A DNA stretch of 64,000 bases from Mycoplasma tullyi (GTDB taxonomy: Bacteria > Bacillota_I > Bacilli_A > Mycoplasmatales > Mycoplasmoidaceae), in NCBI RefSeq assembly GCF_014068355.1, contig NZ_CP059674.1, positions 682,001-746,000 on the forward strand, read 5' to 3'. Both the position numbers and the translations under genes were made by a program. The stretch's first letter is position 1. Each line of letters opens with the position of its first letter. Below the pieces are notes generated by a model. That model had not been told where the DNA came from, ran no database searches, and was given only the letters and a program-made list of their open reading frames with translations. Of this stretch, positions 20,316-31,833 are shown in pieces.

Positions 20316-23300
20316 TTACGACAACTTTCTACCAAAGATGGTTCCTAAAGCATTGTACAAGCGTTGATCAAATACAGTTAATTTATTATTAGCTGTTAAA
20401 TGATTAATTGCTTGGATTTGTACTGTTGAATTACTTGCAGTCATCGCAATTACTGTTAATAATTCAGATGGGCTTAAACCTAATGCTTTAGTTGGATCAT
20501 TTAATCAACCAGCTCCAAGATTGGTTAAATCGTTGTAACTTACTTGTTTAACATAAGCAGCCACTCTTCTTAAACTACCTTGTAGGAATAAACTGTGGTT
20601 TAATTCAAAGTTCTCTGATTTAGTTGTTCCGATATAACCAACATATCGTTCAAACGCTTGAGCAGGAATCATATCGATCATTTTCTTGATCTCAGTAACT
20701 CTTTCATCAAAGCTTAATGGTTTACCATCACTATTATTACCAAAGTAAGTATTGTTTGGTACTCTAGTTTCATTAGTAATTGAACGAGCCAGTTCATCTA
20801 ATTCACGTTCAGTTTTAATGTTATCAACATAAGTTAATAAATTAGTTTTACTACCAAAACCATAGAAAGCACCTTGTTCACCTGATGAACCATAAGTTGA
20901 GAATAATGCTGATTTCAATTCATTACTAATCGGTGCAGATCCGTTTTTGAATACTAATCCAGCAAAACCATATTGAGGCATTGTTGGTGCGTTATTTGAA
21001 TCTGAAACATTGTAAGTTAATGAACTGTTATCTCAGAAGTTAGCTGGTTTAATTTTCATTGCTTCTGAAGAGATCATGTTCTGTCAGTTAGCTACAGATG
21101 AACCTAAAATTCCATTTGGATTTTGATCAAAAGTAATTAATGGGTTTAATGTTTGATTATTAGTTGTTGCATCATCTAAAGGCTGACTATTAGATGCTGT
21201 AGTAACATTAGCATTGAAATTAATTGGCAATGATCATGTTGCAAATGCAACATCACCAGGACGCATATTTAACATTGCAATGTTCTTGAAGTTTTGTAAA
21301 TTATTTCTTAATAATCATTGGAATGTGTATAAGAATCTATAGTAACTAAATGTTAGATCACTAGCTTGCTGAGGGTTTGATATTTGATCAGCTCAAGCTT
21401 TATCAACAACCTTGTTGAATGAATTGAAATCAGTATAAATTCCATAAGAAGTTTTGTCATTTAAGCTATTAAATGCACTTAGTTGGAAAACGTTTCTAAT
21501 TACATTAGTTAATAGATCTTGACTAATTCCTTCAAAACTAGATACTTGGTTATTAGTAGTATTAAAGAATTGTCTGAAATTAGGATTTGATCTAATGTAG
21601 TCAATTCTAATTTCATTTGTTAATGTTGATGTTGAAATAATTGATCCAACAGCTAAATTAATTGCTAAATATAAACCATTTCATTGATTTAGATCTTGAT
21701 CAGTTGAATTAACTTTAACAAAAGTGTTTTGACTTTGGTTATTTAATAATGTTGTTTCAACATTTAATTTAGTTAATAATTTATCAATCTCAGCATTTCT
21801 AGCTGCTCTTGTATCAGTTACATATTTATTAATTTCTGCAACTGTACCAGTGCTAGCATTTGTAGCAGTTAAACCATAAAGTGATAAGTAGTATTGTTCT
21901 AATCCATTGAATGAACCATCAGTTGCTCTTACATATGGTAATCTAGCTGCAATCCCATTGTTAGCAGTTTGGTTTGTTCTAGCATTATCTTCAAAACCTT
22001 TAGCACGGTCATAGATCTTAGCTCTGATGTTTTTAACTTCTGTATCTAAGTTAAGTGCATTTAGATAAGCAACTTGAGTTTTAACTAAATCATTAACTAG
22101 ATCATAAACTTTTTTAAAGCTAGTTCTAAAACTGAAGTTTGCATTATCTTCAATATTGAAGATGTTGTTCTTATCCATTGGATTTTTCATGGCATCTTCA
22201 TACATCTTACTTAATGCTAAGTAAAGATTTAGAGTTTGATTCTTAGTGAAATGATTTCTGATCTGAGAATTTAGATCAAAATCATATCTTTCATTCTCAG
22301 ATAAGTTAACAGATGATCTTAATAATGAACGGTAAGCTAAAAATTGTTTTTGTTTGTTAATATCTCTAGCCATACCACTTTGGTTTAAGTAGTAATCTCC
22401 ACCATCAATCGCCATTACATGGATACCATCTTTACCACGAGAAAAGATGAACTTGCTAGCGTTCATGTTTTTACTCATGACATTAGTTTTCATATTAGTT
22501 GATTCTGAAGAATCAACTGTTTCCATCCCGTTTCATTCAAAAATTTCGTGGATGTCTTTAGTTCCAGCAGCTAAATCTGCATAAGCATTATAGTATGGAT
22601 CAGTAGTTCGACCCGCTTCACCAGTTTTTAATAATGAATTATTGTTAATCTTTTGTGAGAAAGTGTTGGTTGCTGTAGTCTCGTTATCACCTGCACCTGT
22701 ACCAGTAGCTTTAGCTCTAATAAAGTTATTGATCAGATTAACATCATCAATATCAGATTGAACCATACCAACATTATCACGGTTGGTATTATTAGTTTGC
22801 TTTAGATATTGTTGAACATAAGCAGCACTAAATGATACGTCAAAACTATTAAACATATCAGAAGCAGTCATTAACAACTTACCACCAGAATCTGCTGAGA
22901 AGTTATTAGGAATATCAATTCCTTTAGTTGTATTATTTACATAACTATCCAACCCTCTAGTAATGAATTGGTTATAAGCTCTCATTCCCTTGTTTTCATC
23001 AAACGGTTGGTCTTTAGGATTTTTGAATGCTTGGAAATTATAACTAGCTACTAGTGCATTTGCACTTACAGTTCGATCATTAAAGATTGAATTAAGTCCA
23101 TCTTTAGGAATTTCATTGGTAAATACAATTCTAGACACTAAATTAGGATTTTCATCAGTCACTCACTGATTGAAAGCAAACGCTTGGATTTGTGCTAAGA
23201 ACTCATTATTAGTTTGTTCGTTATTAGATGCACTAAATCCACCATCAGTAAATCTAATGTTAGCTCAGTTAGCTGGATCGTTTAAGATTGCTCTTGAAGG

Positions 23301-23924
23301 AATCTTAGTTAAATTTGAATAAACAGTAAAACCATCAGCGTCAGTTGACATTGTTGGTGCATAGTTTAAATAAGAATCCTTAAATATCGAATCGAAGAAG
23401 TCGTTGCTAATTTTTTGATTAAGTTGGTTTTGAAGATAACTTTCTTTAGTTCCGCCATTAGGATCGAATAATTGAGTTTGGATTAGATCCATGAAGTTAT
23501 TTCCATAGATCTTCTTATTATCTTCAATTGAAGTATTTAATTGATCATTAACATCATCACTAAAGTTTTGGTACTTATTACTTAAAACTGATGATTTAGA
23601 GTTTTTGTAATAGTTAGCTAAACTATCAGCTAATAAAGATGAAAGTAAGCTTTGGAATCCTTGATTGTTTTTAAGTGCAGTTGCAAGTACAGTTTTAGCT
23701 TGATCTTTTTGACCACCTAAAATGTTACTACTATCACCGCCAACAAACCCTAGGTTTTGATTATTACCATTGTTACTAAAACCAGTTTGGAATTTGTTCA
23801 TTAGTAATTGGTTGGCATTATAAGCAGTTCCACAAGAACTTACAAGAACTCCAGCTAAAGAAATTAACGATAAAAATGAGACTTGTTTAACGATTCGATA
23901 TTTTTTATTTTTACTATGAGACAT
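20316..23924 (-). CDS. Large lipoprotein, MG307/MG309/MG338-like, copy 2
   Basis: A 1202-residue surface lipoprotein. The basic N-terminus and hydrophobic stretch end in the lipobox 'AGVLVSSC' (Cys at about residue 30). It is homologous along its length to the next gene: 'LFDPNGGT', 'NLVSRIVFTNE', 'SGGKLLM.ASDMFN.FDV', 'RGKDGIHVMAIDG' and the C-terminal 'AYVKQVSYNDLTNLGAGW' segment occur in the same order. Mycoplasmas of this group carry a family of about 1200-residue lipoproteins (MG307, MG309, MG338), and this seems to be a member. Many Trp codons are TGA. It begins 39 bases after its paralogue, so the pair is cotranscribed. Function unknown; surface exposure is inferred. Confidence 0.8.
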
Positions 23925-23963
23925 TAGCTTTTCTCCGTTTAAAATTTTACTACTTTATTTAAT

Positions 23964-26900
23964 TTATGAATTCCTCATCACCCATCTTAATCCCAGTGCA
24001 TCATATAAGCGTTTATCATTAACATCAATTAAAGATTGCTGATTAATGATCGCTAATTCTGCATTGTTTTGGTAAGAACTATCAAATGCATATCGTGCAA
24101 CAATTGATAGTAATTCATTAACTGATAAACCTAAACGATTTTCAGGTTTTGTTAATCATGATTCACCACCTAATTCAGCTACTTCTTTAAAGTTGATTTG
24201 CTTAATATAAGTCGTTCAGTTTAATAATGACTTAGCTGCTGTAAATGGAACAAAAGTTTCTGGTTGAGTTGTAAAATCAGTTGAAGCAACTTTGTTGTTT
24301 CCAACATAACCAACAAACTTCGTATAAACATCAGCTGGCAAGATCTTAGTATCACTTAATTGACTAATTAAGTTAGCTTTTCTTTGTTCAGCACTTAATG
24401 CCATTCCATTAGCATCTGTATCAAACAAGTTGATATTAACTTGCGCTCTTCTTAATAATTCAACAAACGCATCCAATTCACGGTTTGTTGTTAATGTGTT
24501 TACATAATTAACAACATCTTCAAGTGAACCACCAAATGCGTATAACACCCCGTTTTGACCAGATTGTTCGAAGTTATCAAATAATACAGATTTAACTTCA
24601 CTGTTTAGATTTGTATTATTAGCATTAGCAATACTTAAACCATTAAATCCATATGCCGTAACATTGTTATCAGTAGTTGAATAATCAATATTATTAGCAT
24701 TAGAATTAGGATTATTATTAGCTGCTTTATTTAAATTAGCAAAGTTTAAACTTGTTCCTTGTAAATAGTTAGGGTTGGCAATAAAGTTTGTAAAGTTAAT
24801 CTTATCTTGAGTGCTTGCAATATTACCATTATCATCTAACTTAGTTCCATTAGTTAACGTTCATGAAACATTAGCACTAACACCTCTAGTGATTTGAGTT
24901 GATAAGATTCGCTTAAACTCAGCTAAATTATCTTGAATTAAGTATCTAAACGTATTTAGATATCTTAGATAATTTAATCTAGCATCATCATTAAGATTAC
25001 TGATCATTCTTTCATTATCAAAGTAATTATTTAAGACAGTATCATACTCAGCTTTAGTAGTTCAAGAACCATACTTAACTTTATTAGTTTGACTTGCTCA
25101 CGTACTTTGAATGAAATAGAAGTTGACAACACTTTTAATCTGATCAGCAGTTAAACCTTCAAAGTCTTTAAACTGATTGGTTTTAGGATCATAGAAGTTG
25201 GTAAAACGTTGATCATTTAGATAAAACTGACGTTTGAAATCATTTGTTGATGTAGGTAATGCGATTGTTGTGTTGATTGCTAGATTAGCTGCCAAACTAT
25301 ATTGCGGATCATATCTTGAATCAACAAAGACATTTTGTGAGAACTGATAAGAAGCTACACCATTTAGTAATAATCCTTCAGCTGCAACTTTAGCTGCTTG
25401 GAAATACTTAGTCTTAGTATCATTAACAACTTGATCAAATAATTTACTTAATCCTTGATCTTTAGTTGTTAATGTATCAGCTGGTAATAACTTATTCTCA
25501 ATTAATAGATCTTTATAATAACTTTCAATTCCCACATAAGAACCATCTGCAGCTGCTGGGTGAGGTAACTTGCCTGCAATTCCAACTTCTGGGGTCTTAT
25601 TATTTTTAATTAAGTTATCAAACATCCCCGCTCTTTCAATGATCTTTTCTCTAGCATTGATCGCATCGTTTCTTACTTTAAGAGCATAATCATAATCAAC
25701 TTTAGATTTAACTAAATCTTTAAGAATTGATGAAGCTTTAGTTAAAGATGCTAATAAAGCTTCGTTTCCTGGTTTGTGTAAAAATGAATCTTTATTATCA
25801 ATTGCATTTAATAAGAATTCAATTGTTAAAGTAACATTATGATCTTCATAGTATTTCTTAATTGGATCTAAGATGTTAAATTGGTAAGATTTTTCACTAA
25901 AGAATTTAGAGAAGTCGGGATTTTTAACTAATTGATTTCTAAATAATAAGAACTCTTTTTGCTTATCAACGTTTCTAGCATTACCAGTTAGATAGTAATT
26001 AGCCCCATCGATTGCCATGATGTGAATCCCATCTTTTCCACGAGATAAGATGAATTGTTTTTCGATATTATTTGCATCTGCATCAGATGAAGTTGGTCTG
26101 ATGTATTCGTGAAGGCTAGCTTTACCTTCTGCGTATTGTTTGTATATGTCGTAGTAACTGTTATCAGCAATTTTATCAACTAAGATACTTGATTTAACTT
26201 TTTCTGAAAGTTCTTTTAATTGTGGATCATTAGAAGTTAAATCTAATGTCGTTGAATAAGCAGAATTTGCATCAGTTGAATTAGCAAAAATGAAATTCTT
26301 CATGATGTTGTTAGGATCTAATGTAACTGAAACAACCCCATTATCCTTATCAACATTATTAGTTAAATCTTGATATTGTTGAACATAAGCCGTGGTGAAA
26401 GCAACATCAAATGTGTTGAACATTTCACTTGCGCTCATTAACAACTTACCACCAGAGTCTGATGAAAATTGATTTAAGAAGTCAACAGTGAAGTTATCTT
26501 TGTTGTAATAGTTAACTAAACCATTGTTAGCTACTAATTGTCTAAATCCAGTTGATAGTTTAGGTGATGTTTGATCAACTACATCTTTAGGATCTGTAAA
26601 TGCTTGGAAACTATAACTAGGTTTTAGTTCATCACCTAAAACTTTTTTATCAAAAATCTGATCTAAACCACCTTTGATATTTTCATTAGTAAATACGATC
26701 CGAGAAACTAAGTTCGGATTTTCTTTTTTAACTCATTGATCAAAAACGTATGCTTGGAAATCTGCAAACATTTGGTTATCGTTTAGAACTGATCTTCTAT
26801 CAACATAACCTTCTGAATAAAACTTAAAGTTTTTTCAATTTTCAGGTTTACTGATTACATCAATTAAAGGGTTATCAACCTTTTTATTTTTGTCATCGAA

Positions 26901-27413
26901 ATAACCTAAGTAGTTGTTTTGGAAAACCATTGATGAAAAATCAGTAAACACGTTAGTTAAAACTTGTCTACGTTTGTAACTATCAGCAGTTCCACCATTA
27001 GGGTCAAAAAGATCTGTTTGTCTTCTGATTTCAAAATTTCTTCTAAACTGATTTCTTAGTGAAGTTGTTTCAGATTCAAGTTTAGTTTCAGCATCTTTTT
27101 CTCAATCGCGATATTTTTGCATAATGCTGTTTGAAGCATTATTGCTGTATCAATCTGCTAGTGAGTTGGCGATTAGAAATCTAGCAAAATCATTGAAACC
27201 TTGATCAGTTTCTAATGAATTTTGCAAAACAGCATTAAACGAGCCTGCACTAGAGTTGCTAAAATTTTCGGGATGTTGTTTGGTTTTAAATAAACCTTCA
27301 ACAACCGGATTGTTAGCAGCAACAGAACAACTACTAGCCACCATACTTATTACAGTTACACCACTTAATAAGAAGGAAGCTGCAAGAATTTTGTGTTTTT
27401 TGTTTTTAAACAT
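23964..27413 (-). CDS. Large lipoprotein, MG307/MG309/MG338-like, copy 1
   Basis: A 1149-residue surface lipoprotein. The lipobox is 'SMVASSC' (Cys at about residue 29) after a basic, hydrophobic signal. Shared blocks with copy 2 include 'LFDPNGGTADSYKR', 'NPNLVSRIVFTNE', 'SSDSGGKLLMSASEMFN', 'AYVQQYQDLTNN' and 'SRGKDGIHIMAIDGANYYL'. The MAIDG block, conserved between two otherwise diverged proteins, may mark a functional core. It heads the transcript that runs through copy 2, three membrane proteins, lepA and the MFS gene. Preceded by a TATAAT at 27481. Function unknown. Confidence 0.8.
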
Positions 27414-27480
27414 AAAACTAGTTATCTACATATACAAATAAATGAAGAAACGCCAAGGATCCTTCAACTATATGCTTATA

Positions 27481-27486
27481 ATTATA
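27481..27486 (-). promoter_or_regulatory. -10 box for the lipoprotein operon
   Basis: TATAAT on the minus strand, 67 bases before the ATG of the first lipoprotein, in the only gap (97 bases) between it and the ECF S-component gene. A palindromic AAGGATCCTT lies between it and the start codon. Confidence 0.45.
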
Positions 27487-27510
27487 CTACAATGCTTATT
27501 TTAAATGGAT

Positions 27511-28413
27511 TTATCAACGTAAACGCGATAGGTTGAAAAAGTTCTGTAAATAAGGTTCTGAGATCTTAATTAGTGCAATCACACAGATAATTAAGATTGG
27601 TAATCTTAATGTCTCTTTAATTACTCTTGGAATTAAAAAGGCACTTAGAATAAAGTCTCTTGTTTTAGGTTTTTGGTGCACGACATTAATCAAGTATTCG
27701 TTAATAGCAATTGTTCCTAATACTAATGAATACAAGATCGATAAAGTTATCATCATCGTTGAAACATACAAGAACAACTTAATGGACTCTTTTGTTTTCC
27801 GGTTTTTTAGATATAGCAATCAACTTGTTATTTCTGAAAAAACAAAAAACAAAGCCATGAAAACCATACTTAAAGTGGTTCCAAATGAATTGTTTCTAAC
27901 TAAGAAACGATTGGTTTCAGGATTGTTATATAAAGATAAGAAGATAAATCCAACTACACAAAAACCCAGGATTAAGATTTGTTGGAAAACAAAATCCCAG
28001 AAGTTTGAAGCATAGTTTCTTCTAATTCTATAAATCGAACCAAACAAGCCAGCTGTAAAAATAATCATCGGTTCTTGAATGGCAAACAATCAATACCAAA
28101 CATCACCACCGCCTAAAAAGAACGATAATGCGTCAGTTAAAAAACCAATCGGTATGGCTGCTACTATCCCAAAAATCCAACCTATTAAAGCCAATCCAAC
28201 TCAAGAAATCCCCAAACTAATTGTTGGTCCAATACGAACGACAAAAAGTCCTAAGATAACTTTAAGAGCAATAAAAATTGCTAAAAAAGAAATTAGGTAA
28301 ATGTTGTATCTTAACTTAAGTGGTCAAAACGGTAAAAAAAACTTGATGATCGCTGTTTTGTTGATTGACTTTTTAGCGACACCTAGTTCTTCTTGCAATC
28401 TTATTTTTTGCAA
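27511..28413 (-). CDS. ECF transporter S component, folate-type
   Basis: A 300-residue membrane protein. Residues about 35-110 look like the S component of energy-coupling factor importers: 'ISFLAIFIALKVILGLF' followed by 'RIGPTISLGISWVGLALIGW' and 'AAIPIGFLTDALSFFLGGG', the pattern typical of folate-family S components. The C-terminal part has further helices, longer than the about 180 residues of a standard S component. It would bind a vitamin and dock on the EcfA-EcfA-EcfT module at 41.9-44.9 kb. The start is TTG at 28413, two bases after the stop of the previous gene; no ATG fits. A TGA Trp is the last codon before TAA. The substrate is an inference. Confidence 0.72.
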
Positions 28414-28415
28414 AT

Positions 28416-29771
28416 CTAGAAAACTCCTGATTTAGATGTATCTGTTGTACTTCCTTGATCAAATATAGAAGTAAAGTCGTTGGTAGCTTTTTTAATTTCT
28501 TCTGCGTATCTATTAGTTGTTTCTTCTAATCTTTCGTTATCAATTTTAGGTTTAAAGAAGAATGACATAACAATTAATAAAAGGATTGCAAAAGGCAATG
28601 TGATTAATGAAATTCAGATAACTTCAGTGATCTTGCTAACGATCTCTGGATTGATTGTTGCAGTTGTAACAAAATCAATTCGAGGAGGAACACTATGCAA
28701 ACTAATAATTCCTTGAACTAATGAACCACCTGCAAATGGTGTTAAGAATGGTGAGAAAGAATAAACTAGTAAGAATAATAAGAAGAATACTAAAGATCTG
28801 ATTTTGAAACTATATTTAATGTTGTCATTAATCTGAGGAACTTTAACTTCCTTATTCATATAGGTGCTAATCAAAGCTACTGCATTCTGCACTCTCTTAG
28901 GAGGCGTTTTACCTGTTGCTGAATTAATGTAAGAGACTGAAGTTAGCACACTAACACCAATCAAGACCGCAGATGAAACAAAATTAGGTGTTGAAAAGAT
29001 TGGATATGAATTCTTATCAAATTGCGATATAAATGTTGGTACTGCTTGTCTTTGGAACAAGATGAAGTATCAAATCATCAAACTTGCACCCAATATTGCA
29101 AACAACAAACTTACCACAAAAGCTAGATAGTTTAATAACGGCATTAATTTAGATTTTTGTTTATAAAGAAAAATCTTACCGATATCAAGTTCTGATCTAA
29201 CTACGATACTAGCAAACTGACGGTAATCAGGTTGACCAATAGTTGTAAAGATCTTTTCTAAATTATCTTTTAGATTATTTGCTGAATTAACTCCAACTCC
29301 AAAAGGAATAGATCTATTTGATTTAATCTCATCTTCTTCGATATCTGAAACTGTAGGAGTAGCAGCTTGAGCTTTACTATCTACTGAATCTTTAGAATCA
29401 GTAGATTTACTAGATGCTTTATCATTCTTAATAATTTCGTCAAAAGACAGATTAAAGGTGTTTAAAATGAAGATATCAAGATAACGAATGTCATCCATTG
29501 CGTCATCAACATCAGTATATTTAGCTAATTCATCTACAGTCTTTTTGTCAGACGAATGTTGATTTAATCTTTCTAAAGCTACATCAACATATTCTAAATT
29601 TTGTGATGCATTTTCTGTTTGAGTTGCTAAGTATTTATAAGCAGCTACTTGTTTGAACAAAACATCTCTAAAAGCTTTGTTCTTAAGTTCAGTAGCAAAT
29701 TTCTCACTATTGAAGATAGTGTTGAGCTTATATTTAAGGTTATCTAACGTTGTATTAAGGTCTTTTGACAT
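28416..29771 (-). CDS. Membrane protein with soluble coiled N-terminus, unknown function
   Basis: Not recognised. A 451-residue protein: residues 1 to about 220 are soluble and helical, with a Ser/Asp/Lys-rich linker ('SSKSTDSKDSVDSKAQAAT', about residues 118-136); then four or so hydrophobic helices, starting with 'LLNYLAFVVSLLFAILGA' near residue 217, and a charged C-terminal tail. ATG at 29771 is one base after the holA stop; AAAGG lies 11 bases upstream. An alternative GTG four codons upstream would overlap holA. Its place beside holA and comEC recalls MG314, which lies next to MG315-MG316 in M. genitalium; the match is positional. Confidence 0.6.
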
Positions 29772-29772
29772 A

Positions 29773-30690
29773 TTAATGAACACCTTTAATGATAAAGAAC
29801 TTTAGGGTTTGATACGAATCAGATAAGTTCCTTTTATTATTAATATCTAATTTTAACAAATTAACAATAAAATTCTTGATAACGACTGCAGACCTAACGT
29901 AAAGATCTCTATAGGTATATTTTACCCAATAAAGATTAACACCCATTTTTTTAGCTATTTCTTCATCAGATAATTTCATACTTTTTCCCAGCAACATCAA
30001 GTAAATTTTGCTAAACATAGTTATTAGCATGGAAATAATCTCGGTGGGTTGTCGTTTATTTTCGATTAGATCTTCATAAATAATCAAGATTTCATCTACT
30101 TTGTTATTAATAATCTCTTTAGCAAGGTTGTATATCTTTTTATCTGAGTGATCGATAATGATCTTTTCGATTAATTCACTGTTATATAAAGTTTCTTTAT
30201 CAACATATTGCAGTTTTTGTATTTCATTCGCTATTAATCTAGCATCTGAATTAGTCTTATCACTTATTAGGTAAACTAATCAATTTGGGTATTCTGTCAA
30301 TAAATTATCTAATTGTTTTTTAATGAAACCAATTTTATATTCGTTATTTTTATCTAATGGTTTTATCTCATTTTTACCGGCTATTTTTAATAATTTTTCT
30401 TTTTTTGAATCATAATTTTTACTAACTAATAGATAAATGTTTTTAGGTGAATTATTGATGCTATTAATGATGATTTTGCTTTCATCTAAGTTGAAATCCT
30501 TATAAAGAAAAGTGGGGTTAATAATAGCCAAATCTTTGTTTGAATTGGTATCAAATAAACCAGAACTCAAATATGGAGCTAAATTGGTATTTTCATCATA
30601 ATTAACTCACACAATGTTTTGTGGATTCAACTGTTGAGTTAAATAATCTTGGGATAAGTAAAAATCATCACAAATAACCAGGTAATTCAT
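29773..30690 (-). CDS. holA: DNA polymerase III delta subunit (HolA-like)
   Basis: The delta subunit of the clamp loader opens the beta clamp for replication. The 305-residue protein has the delta pattern: an N-terminal nucleotide-binding-like fold without a P-loop, 'KNIYLLVSKNYDSKKEKLLKI' (matching the 'liv.e.. ldkr.kl.k' strand), and an all-helical C-terminus. Identity is low, as usual for delta. Its ATG overlaps the comEC stop by one base (TAATG), so translation is coupled. The holA-comEC pairing matches MG315-MG316. Position is the stronger evidence. Confidence 0.7.
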
Positions 30691-31811
30691 TAATTAAACC
30701 TTTTGATTCATATATAGCTGATAAATAGATAATAAATTAATAAATAGTAATAAGGTATTCAACTCGATAGTTGTTTAAAACTTATAAGTAGTACGTTTAT
30801 TTGAAGAACTTTTACTACCTTAATAAATCATTCATGAATAATCGCTAAAAAAGGTCACAAGATACTAAATGGAAATAAAAATAGGTTTATGAAATACATA
30901 CCTATAATCATTGGGCTTAGAATGATTGATCAAAATATTGTTAATAGATTAATTTTTCCATATCCATTAATTATCAATCCACCTAAAACGAAATTGATAG
31001 CTACACTAACTAATAAGGACTTCACAAAGTTATTTAGTTTTTTGATTTGAAAAATAGCATAAATCACCAAAATACTTAAATAGCTCAAGATATATGAATA
31101 GTTTCTAAAAGCATAAGGATTTAATAACAATAGGATGATTCCAGAACTAGCTATACTTATTAACCTATAGTTCTTGTTTCTTAAATACCTTTTGAAGATT
31201 AAGTTTAAAACTAAACATAATAAAACTCTGAGTACACCATAACTAAAACTTAATAGATAAGAATAAAATAATAAACATAAAAAAGCTACAAAATTACCGG
31301 CGATTTTGTAATTTTTAAATATTTTTAGGATTAATAAATTTATTAAAGATAAATGTAATCCACTAATTACTAATAGGTGTGCAACAGACAAGTTTAGGAA
31401 CTGATTATATAGTGAACGGTTATCGCTGTTCTTAATATTAAATAACGTTAATAATAACAATCCTCTAGACTGCTTATTGGGATTAGATTTCAAATAATTT
31501 ACTATGATAGCTCTTAAATCATATTGCTTGGGAATCTTATCTAGTAAATTCTTAATGTTAATCCCTTCAAGTCGAAAATATCCATAAACAAAGTAATAGA
31601 TTACAAAAAGCAGAAAGACTAGAATAATAGGTACACTAATCCTGTAACTGAATAAGAACAGGTTTATGCCACAAAAGACAGCACCTAAAACTAATACTAG
31701 AATTAATTGCTGTCTAACAAAAACATATCCTAATAACCATATGGAAATTAAACAAAATAACAGAGCTAATCCGTAATTTTGTTTAATGCTTTCTTTTAAA
31801 GTCTGCTCCAT
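30690..31811 (-). CDS. comEC: ComEC-type DNA uptake channel protein (competence domain only)
   Basis: A 373-residue integral membrane protein with about nine helices. The competence-domain signature 'HLLVISGLHLSLINLLI' (about residues 142-158) is the conserved ComEC segment. It has neither the N-terminal OB fold nor the C-terminal beta-lactamase-like nuclease domain of full ComEC (about 750 residues); the short form is known from MG316. Five TGA Trp codons lie in the C-terminal 80 residues. ATG at 31811 is preferred to the TTG two codons upstream. Ends in TAATG with holA. Whether it imports DNA here is not known. Confidence 0.82.
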
Positions 31812-31833
31812 ATACAAGATATGGCAAAACTTC

